A DNA stretch of 64,000 nt from Chaetomium olivaceum (taxonomy: Eukaryota; Ascomycota; Sordariomycetes; Sordariales; Chaetomiaceae). Location of the stretch: positions 1,213,139-1,277,138 of the forward strand of contig JAYWVB010000004.1 of the NCBI GenBank assembly GCA_039881045.1, given 5' to 3'. Numbering within the stretch: position 1 is the first letter of the stretch; each line of letters starts with the position of its first letter. Below the pieces are notes generated by a model. The model searched no databases. It saw only the letters and a list, made by a program, of their open reading frames with translations, and had not been told where the DNA came from. Of this stretch, positions 22,401 to 34,644 are shown one piece after another. A program made the translations under genes and the position numbers.

Positions 22401-25068
22401 TCTCATGGAAAGCAATGGGGGGAGGGGGGAGGGGGCAGAAATGCCGGCCCTGAAGGACGGTTCTGTTTCCTCTCCGGGACGACGCCGTGTTCCCCGAGAC
22501 GGTACCTGCCCCGCGGGTGGTGAGCTCGGGGCCCCGGAGGAGCACATGTCGCTTTCGCAATGCCGAGAGACACGACAAAACACTGACTTGTGTTCCATTA
22601 CTAATGAGAGATGACTCCAGGCCCCCACCAACGGACCGTAATCTCCTTGTGGCTTCCCGAGTTTTTTTTTTCCCTTTCGAACCCCAGCCCTCGAGGCCGT
22701 CCCAGGCGGCCGGGTTCGTGGAACCTTGTCAGATCACCCCCTCCTTTTCGGCGACCTCTCCCGAACCCACCGGTCTTGGCGTGCTTTTTCTCGGTCAGAA
22801 TCCCAACGAAACGGGTCCCTCGGGTTTGTGGATACCGGTTTAACCTCGATGCGAGAAAGGAAGATTAGCATCCTGACGGAGGACGAGGCATCTGATCAAG
22901 GCCGCCTTGTTTGGTCTACTCATCTGACTCTCTTCTGACTCTTTATCAATAATCTTCCTAGGCGTTTTTGGTCGCCCAGATCACCAACCCGCGGGGTAGA
23001 GGGACGGAATAGTTGCGCGAAGTGGGTATTGAGGGTCGGTTCCTGCAAAGGGTGCATATGCTGCCCTCGAACGCTGAGGGGGGTTCGCGCGGTGTGGCTT
23101 GCATACTCAAGCAGCTATCGCTTTTCGTTTTGGCCCACCTTGTGCCTAGTTACCGGCACCAGGGAATCTGAGAGGCAGGGCAGCCATCCACAAAGGCCCC
23201 TTGCCTCCTGCAGGCACGAGGACCGGCGTGGTGAGCGTGGTGCTGGGGTGCGGTCGAGAGGTCGAGGAGAGAGGGTGATGTCGATTCTCACGCTCGGGAA
23301 TGCGTAAGCGAGAGTTCATTGGCTCTTGCGTGCTCGTTCCATGGATGGCCCCCTTCTACCGGCCCGTGGTGTCGGTAATAGCTCACGGGTTCCGCTCCGC
23401 CGTAGCTGTCCCTCCTCTCCTGCATACCTCCGCTGCGGTATTTTACTTCGGAACCGGTCTCTTATGCTTCTTCATGCCACGTAGGCACTTGGCAATGGAG
23501 GCCTTTAATCAACATTAACCGCACCACCGAGCGATGAAAAGGAGTACTACGCTCAACCAACACCAACACCTGTGCCGTACCATCCGATGCACCAGCATCT
23601 CTACGACGTCCTCCACTTTTAGTCGCCCCCCGGTGGCTTCATGCCAGCTCACTGTGCAGACCTGGTGTCTACCACCCGTGACACCTTCCGCCTCCGGCTG
23701 AGCCGCTTCCACCTCACCCGCCAGTAGTCGGGCAAGGAAAGGAAAAAAAGCAAAGTAATCAACCTCAACCCTGGGAACGACGCCAAGCGTCTGTCCGCAT
23801 AATCGCTTGTCTCACTTGACCCCAATACTTTTGGTGGTGGCGCCGTATGTATTGTACTGTAGGGCCCGTCCGCTGCATATGCGTATGCGTACTCGTGTGC
23901 TTGAGGCGTGTCCCCCCGCCCAAGCTACCTATCACCTAGCCGAGTAATCTCCGTTGCGCTTCCTGTCTCTTCTCATGCGTCTTCTCCCGCTGGCTGGGTC
24001 GGCGGTGGAGTCGGAGAGAGGGGGTTGGGTTGGAGCACGTTGGGAAAAATCCCCGAAACATAACGGGCGTGCTGGCCAACGAGACAGCCCAGCCCAGCTC
24101 AGCTCAACTGTATACAGTACAGTGTAAAGTACCTACTTATCTACCTAAAAAAAGGGATGGTCTGGACCTACCTACGAGGTGTGTCGGAGGTCGTTGGGCT
24201 GAGGGGGGGGCCCTAGTGTACGAATACCAAGCCCGTATACTACACGTAATCTGTACTTTCCCTCGTGTAACTGAGACTAGCTGGCTGGTGTAGAGCTTCG
24301 GCCTTTTCCCCTGGGTGGTTGATTGGTCTGGTCCTTTTCTCTGCCTCTTTTCGCTTTCGGTTCGCGGGCCGGTTGGCGGGCCTGTGAATCTGTACTTCCC
24401 ACCCTGATCTGAATCTGATCTGGTCCCGGGAGTTTTTGTTGTTGTGCTTTTTTGGGGGGTTGTTTACGTTCTGTTTGTTTATCTTTCTGTCGGAAGAACC
24501 CCGCAAGGAGGGAAGGGGCGCTCTTGTGTGTTGTGATGTAGGTGATGTCGGGAATTTGTATAATCCCAGGGGCTACCTTACCTATGTATAGCCTTACTAC
24601 AATATTCCTTGGGGGATTTGCTTCCCCGTGAAGCCTTCCTTCCGCGCTGGCTGTAAGGGGTTAGCCACACCTAAGCATCTTTTTGTTTCGTGTCCGTAGC
24701 AATAGACAATATGAGAGAGGAAGGAACACGGAAAGAAGAGGTACGAAGAGACGTAGTCGGTCGTTGTGAACAGAGCAAGTTAGCCCCCATAACTCAACCT
24801 GGCGGAACAACAGCGAACTGAACCACTTGGAACACAACCAAAAAGGGCACGTAAACCGGACTCTGCATAGCCAAACCATTGTATTTCTATTTCCTAGCCC
24901 GCCTTTCCCACCCACCACCGATATATGCCTGGCGCCGTTACACAGTACAATACACACCTACCTCACCCGCCACCGCGTCAAACCACAAACCCATGTCCAA
25001 CTTGATTCCCCCTCCGCCACCAACTAACCAGACCCAGCCCAATACAGGCATACCATAGGTAGACCAAA
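19457..25068. other. 5.6 kb gene-free region
   Basis: Nothing here meets my standard for a gene. Open frames are short, overlap on opposite strands, and show no domain-like sequence or consistent splice sites. It is the 5' side of the methyltransferase and the 3' side of LSB6. GC stays fairly high, so strong RIP erosion is not obvious. Locally there are CT-rich tracts (22300-22800, 23940-24000) and short palindromic motifs near 24100-24150. Non-coding RNA or an eroded element cannot be excluded. Confidence 0.5.
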
Positions 25069-25442
25069 TCAACACCATGTAAACACTGGATTCCGCCCCT
25101 TGATCATCTCCAACCGCTCCACAATCACCTTCCTCTGATTCCCCTCCATGCCCGTGGCGGCCGCGTACCCAAGGTCACCGCCCTCCAGGTCCTCATCGTC
25201 CTCCCTGTGCTCCACATGATGTTGAGGATCACCAAAGTCTAGGCTCGCGCGTCCATTACTGCCGCCGTTGCTGTAGAGTTGCGAGGCGAGCGAGTTACTC
25301 TCTCTCCTCGCGGCGGCGGTGGTGGTGAAGGAGAAGCGGGTTTGGTGATCTGCGCCCGCGCCGCGGTCGGGGGAGTAGACGTTCAGCGACCTGTGGCTGT
25401 TGGCGGCGCGCGGGAATTGTGGGCGCGTTGGCTTCCCGTTAC

Positions 25443-25483
<41 letters not shown>

Positions 25484-27692
25484 TGATCACCCAACAGGAC
25501 GCCGGTGGTTGACTGGCTCGGAGACGGGAGATCGTCCTGTAGCGCTAGTTCGAAGCGACCCGGGTGTGGGAGGTTGGCAGGCGGGCTGGTGACAGTGATG
25601 CCGAGGAGGTCGCCGACAGGACCGGCGCCGGCTGTGGTGGGGGCAGACGCTGCGTGGGCGCCAGAGGTACCGGCCGCGCCAATGTCTATTTCCTCCTCGC
25701 CGATGATGTCGCTGCTGGCTTTGGCGTGAGCCGCAGCGGCCGCTGACAGGGCGGCAGGGTCGGACTCGGCGGTGGCTCGGCGGCGCATTTCAGCACTCGC
25801 GACACGCATGGGCACGGCGACCGGGACGTCGACAAGGTCGTCCCACACGCAAACCTTGGCGCGGCGGGTGAGCTCGAGCGGCCCATGGTCGGGTGTCTTG
25901 AGGGTTTCGACGACGTTCCAGGCCTGGCCTTTCATAACGGCTATCTGGCGGGCGAACATGCGCTCTTGGAAGTCGTTATCCATCTGGAAAACGCGGCGGA
26001 GGGCGAGTTGGGTTTGGCTCCACCATTGCGTGGACGTGAGAAGGGGGAGGAAGTGGTCGCGGGTTTTTTGGGAGAAGGGTCGGCCGATGAGGTCGACGGG
26101 GAGGAAGAGCCAGCCGAAAGGAAAGCTGGGAATTGTTAGATTTTGTGCTAGTTTCGGAATTTGAGCATCTGCTTACCTTCTCCAAGCATCAGGGTGCTTC
26201 CAAGGCCACGACAGGGAATTGTCAATAGCCCCCAATGAGATTTTGGGATCTCGCGTGGCCGGCACTGGTGTTGACGCATTCATGGGCCTCTCGACACGGT
26301 AAGGGTATGACGCTCTTGTCTTCGGCGGTTCCCTCTGCGATAGATCGACCGGCCTGGGCCCCGGTTCCGGATCTGACATATCCATATTGAGGTGCACCGG
26401 CTCCGACGCCACCGAGACCTGTTCGGTCTCCCAATCGACCTTGATCATCCAATTATCTAGTCCTCTATCCGTGTTCCGCATGATGTAGTCCAAGATAACG
26501 AGCTTCTCAAGCTCCTCTCTGAAGGCCTGTTTCAGGGTTGGTGTCCAAACGAAGTTGCCGGGGCCTGGCGTTTGCGACTGGGGGGTATCGTTGCCGTCGT
26601 CGCTATCTCCGTCGTCAGGCTGCGCGCTGCCCGGGCGGCAGTTGTCGGCCCATCGCCGCTTTCGTTTCCTATGAGGATCCGTCGTCCGAAAACCCGACAG
26701 ATATTGATCTGGCCATGGGTGTTCCCGCAAAAAGATGTTTGCATCCTTGAAGCCCTTAAGGAAAACTTGGAAGCTGCCCGGTTTTGAGGGCAACGCCTTC
26801 CTCTTCCTAGAGAAGGCGTAACGGTCCCAAAAGGGGTAGTGGAAGGACTTGGACGAGAGATAGACGACGTCTGTGTACGGGACGAGGTGTGTGCGTAGTT
26901 GGGCGTCGAGGACGTACGCGGCAGCTTCACTAACGTACGAAAGGTTAGGGATGAGACTAGGAGGAGACGAGTTAGCACTGCGACAGTTCAATTGGGGGGG
27001 ATATCAGAGTTGACAGACCAAGCTCTGCCAAAGAAACATGGGAATAAGTTCCGATGAATCCACTTGTTCCATTTCGGGTTGCCAGCCGCGTAGGGCTCCT
27101 CGTCTTTGGGCTTGAAAACGCCCACTACTTTCCCATCGGGATTCCTCGCAAAGTAGCTACCAGAGCTCCCCTGGGAGATCATACGGGGGTGTACACCCTG
27201 CCGGATGGCGGATCTAACGCTGTCGACGATGACTTCGAATTCGGCCTTGGTCATGTAGCCGGGCTCCGGGACGGCCAGCATCTCGGCTGTCACAGGCCGG
27301 ACGCCCTCCGGAGGCTGGAAGACGGAATGGTGGATCTCGAGACGCTCCTCCTCGCCCTTCTTCTTGTTTCGGCCGCGCTTGAACTTGGATGCGATCTCAT
27401 CGGCCCAACGCTCGAGGCGGGCGTTGATAGCCTTTAGGTCGACGCCCGAGTTCCTCCGGCCGCGGCGACGGTGACGGCCTCCGGACCTTGACGAACCACG
27501 GAGACCAGCTGATTCTGAGTATTTCGGCGTGGCCATGCCCGAATGCGGGCGGGGCTGGCCGATGGGAGCATAGCGCGGGGCGGTTGGCGGTTGCAACGAG
27601 GCATAGCTGGCGGCGAGCGGGTCGTCGTCCGAGTCGTCGCTAACGTCGGCCTGCGCGAGGCGCTCGTATCCGGTCGTGGCGGGTCGTGGCAT
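25069..27692 (-). CDS. LSB6: type II phosphatidylinositol 4-kinase
   Basis: Makes PI4P from phosphatidylinositol on Golgi, endosomal or plasma membranes. Exons 27019-27692, 26177-26956 and 25069-26125 encode 836 residues. Introns are 62 nt (donor GTCTGT, branch TGCTAAC) and 51 nt. The nucleotide-binding region has GSSGSYF (175-181) and the lysine in FKPKDEEPY (193-201). The catalytic segment is DYIMRNTDRGLDNWM (about 381-395), followed by AIDNSLSWPWKHPDAWR near 465-481, all hallmarks of the family. An acidic insert lies at 335-355. The C-terminal 250 residues are disordered and include a run of 13 Asn encoded by GTT repeats at 25442-25480 on the plus strand. It is longer than yeast Lsb6 because of this tail. 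Confidence 0.95.
25442..25480. repeat. GTT trinucleotide tract coding poly-Asn in LSB6
   Basis: An uninterrupted GTT array on the plus strand reads as AAC codons in the LSB6 tail. Its length is likely to vary between strains. Confidence 0.85.
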
Positions 27693-29114
27693 TTTGGGTT
27701 CTATGGTTTTAGGTTTCGATGTGTGTGATGATGGATGTCGAAGTTCTTCTTCGCAAAGTTGGGATGATTATGCCATGGATGGTCGATGGAAGCAAAAGGG
27801 GCAGCAGGGGCACTAGGTATTAACACAAGGGTAGAAGTCGCAAAATATTATTAATACGGAGATAGGAATCAAAATACTAGGCTCGGTATCTGGTAGTATA
27901 GAATTGGCATCGACAGAGTCACTGCAGCCGTTCGGTTTGCAAGGACGCAGTGGTTTGGCAAAATGTTGTCGAAGTCGAGATGTACCAGAATGGCAACACG
28001 ACACCAGATCGCCAATGACGGCAGCAAAGTCAACGTTAGGTAGGCGACGAGTCCAGCTGCAGGTGTCGGGCGTGTGTGGGTGGGGCGCCGCTAACATTCA
28101 CATTCGCTTTCCGGGGGCTCGGCCATACCCGTCCGGCGGAGAGCACAGTATTAAGTACATAGCTAAACACACGGTGCCCATTGCCGAAGGGTCCAACCAT
28201 GAAACAAGGAAAACCCTCTCCAGAACACTGCACATCAGACATCGTCAACAACATGGCGTGCTCCGAACATGCCGATTTTCAAACTTTTCCATGGAAAGGG
28301 CACGCGCTATTTGCTGTACCGGCAGATCCCATCTCTCCCCATGTGGAATAGCCCCGGCATCGGGTGACAGACCCCTGTACGATGCTGGAAGCCCGAGTTC
28401 ATCCCCCAATCGGATGCATAAGCCGGTGCCTCAGGGTCCAGACAGGGTCCAGTGCGGACGGCCACAGCCTCGTGCCTCGTCCTCAATGGCGGCCTGGCAC
28501 AGCCGGCGCAGCCAAGGTAGCCAACAGACAGTCAGCAACGAGGGACTTCTCGGAACCGGTAGAGCATTATGAATCCCCTCTCCTGCCTAGGACAAGTGTC
28601 CTACAACCTGTCACTTTCACCGACCTCGCCCATCCTCACCGCAGCGAGACTCCCTCCGCAACGAAAAAAAAAGAAAAACAGAGAGAGAACGAACAGAGCC
28701 TGTGTCTGCTCTAGCCTCACTTTTCTTTATCCTCACACCGACTTTGTAATGGTGAAACAGCATCCCGTCCCCCAACACTCCCGTTTGCCCACCAACTGTC
28801 ATCCTTGAAGGGTATATCTTGATCAGGCCACTTGTTCCTGGAATAATCACTTGCTTTTCACCACGACCCTTCTCTCTACCCCATCCAACCCACACCGCTC
28901 TCCCGGGTACGGGTACCCTAGCCGCGCACTTCCTCCCCCCGGGCATCCATCCATCCATCGGCAAGTCACAAGCCTCCGGAGCAACAAACAACAAGAAGAC
29001 CAAACAGGCCCAACAACCCCCCCAGCAAAACAAACCAACCCAACTCAACCCCCAAAACACCAACCCAAAACAAAAAAAAAACCAACACAATACAAAAAAA
29101 AAAGGAAGAACAAA
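27693..29114. other. divergent intergenic region LSB6 / small Cys protein
   Basis: About 1.4 kb between two genes read outward. The part just before 29115 (about 28980-29110) is a C/A-rich, almost G-free tract ending in A runs, as in many fungal leaders. No gene seen. Confidence 0.5.
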
Positions 29115-29549
29115 ATGACCCGCCAATACTTCTGCTGGAAAGTCAGCCTCTCCTTCCGCTGCGGCTGCACCGAGCAGGCGCCCATCGTCCACCGCTGCCC
29201 GCCCGACCGCGAAGGCTGCAACAGCTGGCTGACCCACAAGCGCACCGACAAGCTGTGCGACGCCCACCGTGCCGCCGGGTGGGGGCTCGCGGGGTCTCCT
29301 TCTCTGCTTTCTTCCTCTCCTTCACCTTCGCCTTCGCCTTCTGGTGGTGCTTCTTCTGCTTCTGGTTCTGCTTCTGGTTCTCGCTCTCCCTCTCCTGGTC
29401 CCTTCCAACCGTCTCAACCGGGTCAAAGTGAGGAGGGATGGGGTGAGGGTGAGGGCGAAAGTGGGCCGAGGAGGCGGGGCAGCCCGGTTGTTGACGGCGG
29501 TGAGGCGGGGGCTGCGGCTCCGGGGAGGAGGGTTGTTGGCTATTATTGA
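29115..29549 (+). CDS. small Cys/His-containing protein, unknown function
   Basis: A 144-residue frame with ATG at 29115 after an A-rich leader. The first 55 residues are compact and rich in Cys: a Cys near 7, CGC at 16-18, HRC near 28, then further Cys residues near 35 and 48 and CDAHR. The spacing suggests zinc or disulfide binding, but it matches no family I can name. There is no signal peptide. From about residue 56 it turns into a Ser/Pro/Gly-rich tail, where the frame could be wrong or an intron could follow. Its sharp domain-like start and lack of a competing gene support it. Confidence 0.5.
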   Translation: MTRQYFCWKVSLSFRCGCTEQAPIVHRCPPDREGCNSWLTHKRTDKLCDAHRAAGWGLAGSPSLLSSSPSPSPSPSGGASSASGSASGSRSPSPGPFQPSQPGQSEEGWGEGEGESGPRRRGSPVVDGGEAGAAAPGRRVVGYY

Positions 29550-30855
29550 AGAGGAGGGATTACGGCATGGTTTGGCGGCGGCCGCAAGCCAGTGTGTGGG
29601 AGTCCATGACGAAGGGTGTAAGAAGATTTGGATATGGGATGGTGCCGACGTACACGGTTACCGAGAATGGACTGGGAAAGGGCCGAGGTTTGTGTGTCTG
29701 CGGAGGACACACCCGCGTAATTCATGGCCGGTTAAACCTAATTAATGAAGGGGTGACGAAGTGGTGAGGGAAACGTTGGGTTGGCGGCAGGGGAGGACTA
29801 GGTCCTCGCAGGCGGAGGTGGAGGGGGATGTTGATCCTAAACGGAGACCGCATCGCAGAAGGAAAAGGCAGAAAGGCTGGATAAACTGGATTACGACGAA
29901 GACCACCAGACATTGCCCACATAACGACACAGCAACACCAAGACGACGCAACACAGATACAACCAAGACCACACAACTCAGACACAACCACGCATCTCTA
30001 GATACGACCCGGGGAAATCCCCACATGACGATACGATTAGAATGGCACGATCCGCTCCTTTCAGACTGCACGCTAAAATACAACTCAATTCTTCTCCTAG
30101 ATGGATAATATCTGTCGGGTCACTCCTTGTTCTTGCCGATAACAAGCGCCGTGCATGCCGATGTCAACGACAATATTGCCCGTGTTCAATACCCGCTGAG
30201 TGATCTAAGAGCAACGAGTACTGCATCCTGCTAGATCTCAACGACACGCAATAACAAAACCACTGTGTCTACCCATGAAGTTAAGAAAGAAAGAAAAACC
30301 GCGACATAAAATACAGTGCCCCAGCCTGCTCACCCGTCCGCAAGATCACCTTTGGAGAATTCATGGCAAGGAGTGACGGCCCTATCCATCCTTTCCTGAA
30401 CCCCATGATGCTAAAGGAACCGTTGACTGAGACAGGGTCCTCTTGTGTCGAGAGATACCTCTCCAACTCCTTGCCCCTCAATAACCCCAGTTCCGTAAAC
30501 AGACTCCGTTCACCCCCGTGATTAACATTAGTCAAGTAAGCCGCTCCAACCATTCGGTATGCGCTCCGACCGCGTACGCCTGTCCCCAGCCCCCAAGAAA
30601 TATATCAAGAGGCATCAAATGCGCTGGTTTATAACCGATGCCCTACGGTCCAATTGAACGCCAAAAAGAAAAAGAAAAAGGGAACATCAAGGGCAATTTA
30701 GAAAGGAGGTCGTGTAGACCTGATTTCTCTCAACATATATGTGTGTATCGACGAGGGTAGCGACAAGGAGCAACGCAGAGAGGGGACAGAACCCTGCCAG
30801 CCTCACACCAAGAATTCGATTGCTTGGGCCGCCATCGAGAGAAAAAGAAAACGAC
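29550..30855. other. intergenic region
   Basis: About 1.3 kb between the small Cys protein and the 3' end of the next minus-strand gene. A-rich and pyrimidine-rich stretches only; no gene seen. Confidence 0.5.
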
Positions 30856-33826
30856 TCAAAGCTGCCAAGACACCGTCTTCTGTTTGTTTTTTTGGCCTGG
30901 GCGAGACAGTGACGACCGAGGTCGGGATGGCGGGTCCTGGGTAGGCGACGGGGTATCATCGTTGGCCTGTCTATTATGGAGAATATCGTGGACCTGGGAT
31001 GAGTTATGACGGTGCAGCCCCGGAATCGGTGCCGCCTGGGTCGAGGTTTCCTTGCCGAACTTTCTTCTAGGCAGTATCTCGTGAAACATGGGCGAGTCAT
31101 GCAGAGGTTGCCCCGGCTGGGACGGGCTGTTGCCATGCAGACTTGGGACTCCATTTAGTTCTCCTCCGGGTACCACTTCGTGAAACAATGGCGACCGGCC
31201 CACGTGTCGCGGCAGCGTGGAGGGTCCTCCGGTCGAGCGACTGCTGAGGCTGATCTGCCTGCCTGATAACAACTCGGGGACTCGGAAGTCACGCGGATGC
31301 TGCGTGCTCGGCAAGGGCGTGGTCTGGGGGGCCAAAGTTTCCTGGACGGCCTGTTTGTCATGGGGTTCGGGAGCCTGGGATTTGGGAGTCTGAGGCTCGG
31401 GAAATTGGGACGAAGGACCCGGGTGTTGCCACGACTGTGGCTCAGCCGAGGACCGGTAGTTCAGATCGTTGACATCCCTGCCGTGCAGCACCTCACTGAT
31501 ACTGACACCACCACCAGAGCGGCGCCACTCGCGGTGTTGCCAATACCGGTTGATATCCTCATGCTCTTGCTGCAGCCGGTATTTTAGAGACAGCCGGTCT
31601 TTCCTGTTCGCCTCGGCTTGGGCCATTTCAATCTCTTCAAGAAGGCGCTGATGCCTCTTCGCCGCAGATGGACCCGGGTCCTCCACGGAAACCTCTCGGT
31701 GGCAGAGCTTGCAGTTGCGCTCGAGAGGGGGCGCGTCGGGGCCGTCACGGCAATGCCACCAACCGCCCTTGATGCGCTGTACCGCGTTCAGCCGGGCGTC
31801 GTTGGGTTTATGATGTTGTTTGTTCCACTTATGTTTGGTCGGTCGAAGTTCCTCGTCCCGTTGTTCCTCCCTCGCATTATAAACCGAGGTTCTCATCTGC
31901 AGAAGAAGGTCCTTAAACTTTTCCAATGACGTGGCGCCTTGCAGCGGAATGACCTTTTTGGCTTCTAAGATGGTGAACCACTCTGGCACCGAAGTGACAA
32001 TGGCATCAACCTTCGGTGTGGAAGTGACGGGAGTTCGCTTTTCTGGTCTGTACCAATTGTCCTCCTGGTCGAATGCCTTCATCCTCTCGTCGACGACAAG
32101 CTGGGCATTGCGCATGATAGCCTCGTGAGTCCGGTCGTCTTGTTCTTTCAGGTTGCCTCGGAGTCCGACCATTGCCGCCGCGATGCCCATCTCTGTGTCT
32201 TGTTCCTCCATGATCTTTCTTTGGTTGGCTCGGGTCCGTTGTCGGTCAATCATTGTGGGTGCTCCGAGGTCTTGACCGAGCGCACGCGTGATATTAGCAC
32301 GGCCTCGCATGATGACCCCGTTCAGTTCTTCGCGCACTGCATCCTGTTCCTTCATCAGGAGCTCCTCCGCCTCGGCAACCCTGGCGATAACTTTCGCTTG
32401 TTCTTTTCGAGTCATTCCCCCCCCACGGGAAGACGTGTTCGTCATCGCCCGCTGGCGTTTCTGACCCAGATGAGCGAGTTCCTTCTTGTTGGATACGAAG
32501 ACAGTACTAAGACGGCTGAGGTCAGCTTGGTGTTCCCCATTATCTCGGTGAATACTTTGGTCTGTGCGGCATAACCATGGAGTTGTTGGTCGATGGTAGC
32601 CGAATCAAACCCCTCGTAGATCGGCCGACTCTCTTCCAGCTCCCTCTCAAACTCGCGGTTGTGCTCCCCCATGTCGGGCGGCGGGAAACGGAAAAACTCA
32701 TGACGGTCGACTTTGATGGTGTTGTAGGGGTCGGAGGGGTCCCCCTCGACCTGTTTGGCAAAAAGAGGATTGTCGAGACCCAAAGAGTGTTCGACCAATC
32801 CGCCTACCACATGGGGCACCCCTCTCATATCAACCCTGGGGATTCCGGGTCGACGGGTAGCTGCATTAACCGTGATTTCGGCCTGTGGCGCTTGTGGGGC
32901 ACGAGATCGTTGCGATGCATGGTTGCCACCTTTGACCTTCTTCTGAACTGTCCGGTGGCTGCTCTTCCTTCGCATCCGGGCGTAATTTAAAGCTCGATGA
33001 CCGGTGCGGATGGGGGGGGATTTAGACGTTGTTGGGCGCCGTACTGAAGGCGTCGTAACGCGGGGGATATCGCGAGGTGGCTCTTGAGAAACCACACCAT
33101 CGTCACCCCCACTGTCACAGTCTACAGCTACATCTCCATCTCCCTTATCGGACGTCCCGTCCTTATTTTGCGCTGCCTGGATTGTCTCGAGGGAAGTGAA
33201 GGCCGATCGGGGGACAGCTGTGGAATTGATACCCGGACGCAGCGATGCTGTGATGGCTTCCAAGCGTGGTTCCAGACAACGGGCTTTTCCCTGGGAATTC
33301 GGAGTGGATTCTCCCTTGCAAAAACCGGTATCCTGATGGCCCCGCACCAAATTACTCTCTAGAGAGGTGAGCGACGCCGAAGTACTCCGTCGATTGGTAT
33401 CCGCCGAGAAAGCGGCGGGCGAGTAGGTGATTGCTATGGCTGCTGTTGCCGCCGACACTCCTTGAGAACAGGACCCATGGGAGCTATTCCCGTGGTCGGA
33501 TATCGCAGGCGAATCGGGCTTGTCGGGTTTGTGGGCAACCAACTGCTTGCCGTCTTGTAGAGGACTCTCATCTTGGGCTAAATCGACCCGGGAAATGTGA
33601 TCGGGGCTGGGCCAGTACCAATTGCGCGAACGATTACTTGGGGATTTTCGGTAGTGAGGCAAGATGGCGACGGAGCCATTGATACCCCGATCTGGCGCTC
33701 AATGTAAGCAGATCGCTGTGTTTCCAGCATGTCCTGCTCGTTCTGGTTGTTCTGCGCAATCCTCTCAGAAGAAGATGCGGCATGTGCTGGTGCCGCCCTA
33801 ACCGCTAAGATTGTTTTGGAAGCCAT
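30856..33826 (-). CDS. uncharacterised large disordered protein
   Basis: The ATG at 33826 and stop at 30856 bracket three minus-strand segments in different frames. A consistent model is 33638-33826, 32508-33542 and 30856-32460, with introns of 95 and 47 nt and about 942 residues. The first intron could instead be 33578-33618. The middle segment has a folded-looking part around GLDNPLFAKQ and HEFFRFPPPDMGEHNREFE. The last segment starts with a helical, charged region (KEQAKVIARVAEAEELLMKE) and contains GGWWHCRDGPD followed by CKLC, a possible half zinc site. The rest is Ser/Pro/Gln-rich. I recognise no family. Splice signals are weak, so consensus indels like those in neighbouring genes may explain one or both frame changes. 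Confidence 0.6.
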
Positions 33827-34642
33827 TGTATGTGGTTGTGGTATTGTAGTGAGAGTGGCAGGAAAGCGAAGGGATGCTCAAAGTAAAACTCGGCCGATAA
33901 CTTGTCGTTCCCCGGAGGGTTTTTCTGGAATCATGGAGTCTCGGCCAAACTCGAAGGGCAAAGACGAGCGACGGGTTCGATGTAGTCGAAGAATTGATTG
34001 GAAGTCGGTCGGATTGGGTGTGTGAAAAAGGTGTGTCTCTCGGACTGTAGATCGAATGCCTCGAGATCGAAGGTCTGGTGTCTGTTGAGGAAAGGGAGGA
34101 GAAGGAGTAGAACAACCACCCAGCCGACTGAGAGTCGCTGGGAGCAGTCAACTCCAGCCCGTCGCTGTGTATACACCAACAAATGTAATCCAACGCGCCG
34201 ATTCCAACGGTGAAATCCAAAAGTTGCGGTGGGCGAGGAGCGCGGGGTTGGAAGAGGGTGTCGGGGAGGAAAGCACGATTTGTAAATTGGTGATTTGACG
34301 AAGGTGGCACCTTGAAGTTCCGGAGTGGTAATAAATAATAAATGGAAGTTACGGTCGAGTGAAGTCGAAATCCTTCCGGTTTGATTAAGGAGGGGCGAGT
34401 TTTGACACTCTTTCCCTTGCAACATAACATGTAGGTCGAAGATAACGCCTAGACCACAACCAGGTGACAACCCGGACCTATGTTCCGCCTGCTGCCTTTT
34501 CTTTCATCCGATCCTGCCAATCAATACACCGTCGAACCTAAACATAAAACGATGGCCAAATCATGTCCGTGTGCTTCCGTCCTGGGCTTTTGCTGTGTGC
34601 CCATTGCTCCATGCTCCATGCTCCATGCTCCATGCTCCATGC
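33827..34642. other. intergenic region with heptanucleotide repeat
   Basis: About 800 bases: the promoter side of the uncharacterised gene at 33826 and the 3' flank of IRC3. It contains the short tandem repeat described next and no supportable gene. Confidence 0.5.
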
Positions 34643-34644
34643 TC
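34606..34644. repeat. GCTCCAT heptanucleotide tandem repeat
   Basis: Five perfect 7-base units run from 34606 to 34640, followed by a partial unit whose last bases overlap the IRC3 stop codon (34643-34645, read on the minus strand). Confidence 0.9.

Noticed and set aside
28260..28560. Possible small gene between LSB6 and the Cys protein
   Set aside because: The frame has no start context, no folded-looking segment and overlaps another frame in the LSB6 promoter side.
33971..33990. GGTTCGA-like sequence as a tRNA T-arm
   Set aside because: It is not followed by the matching CC stem, and no acceptor or anticodon arm can be drawn around it. The similar GGTTCGAAT at 17121 fails the same way.
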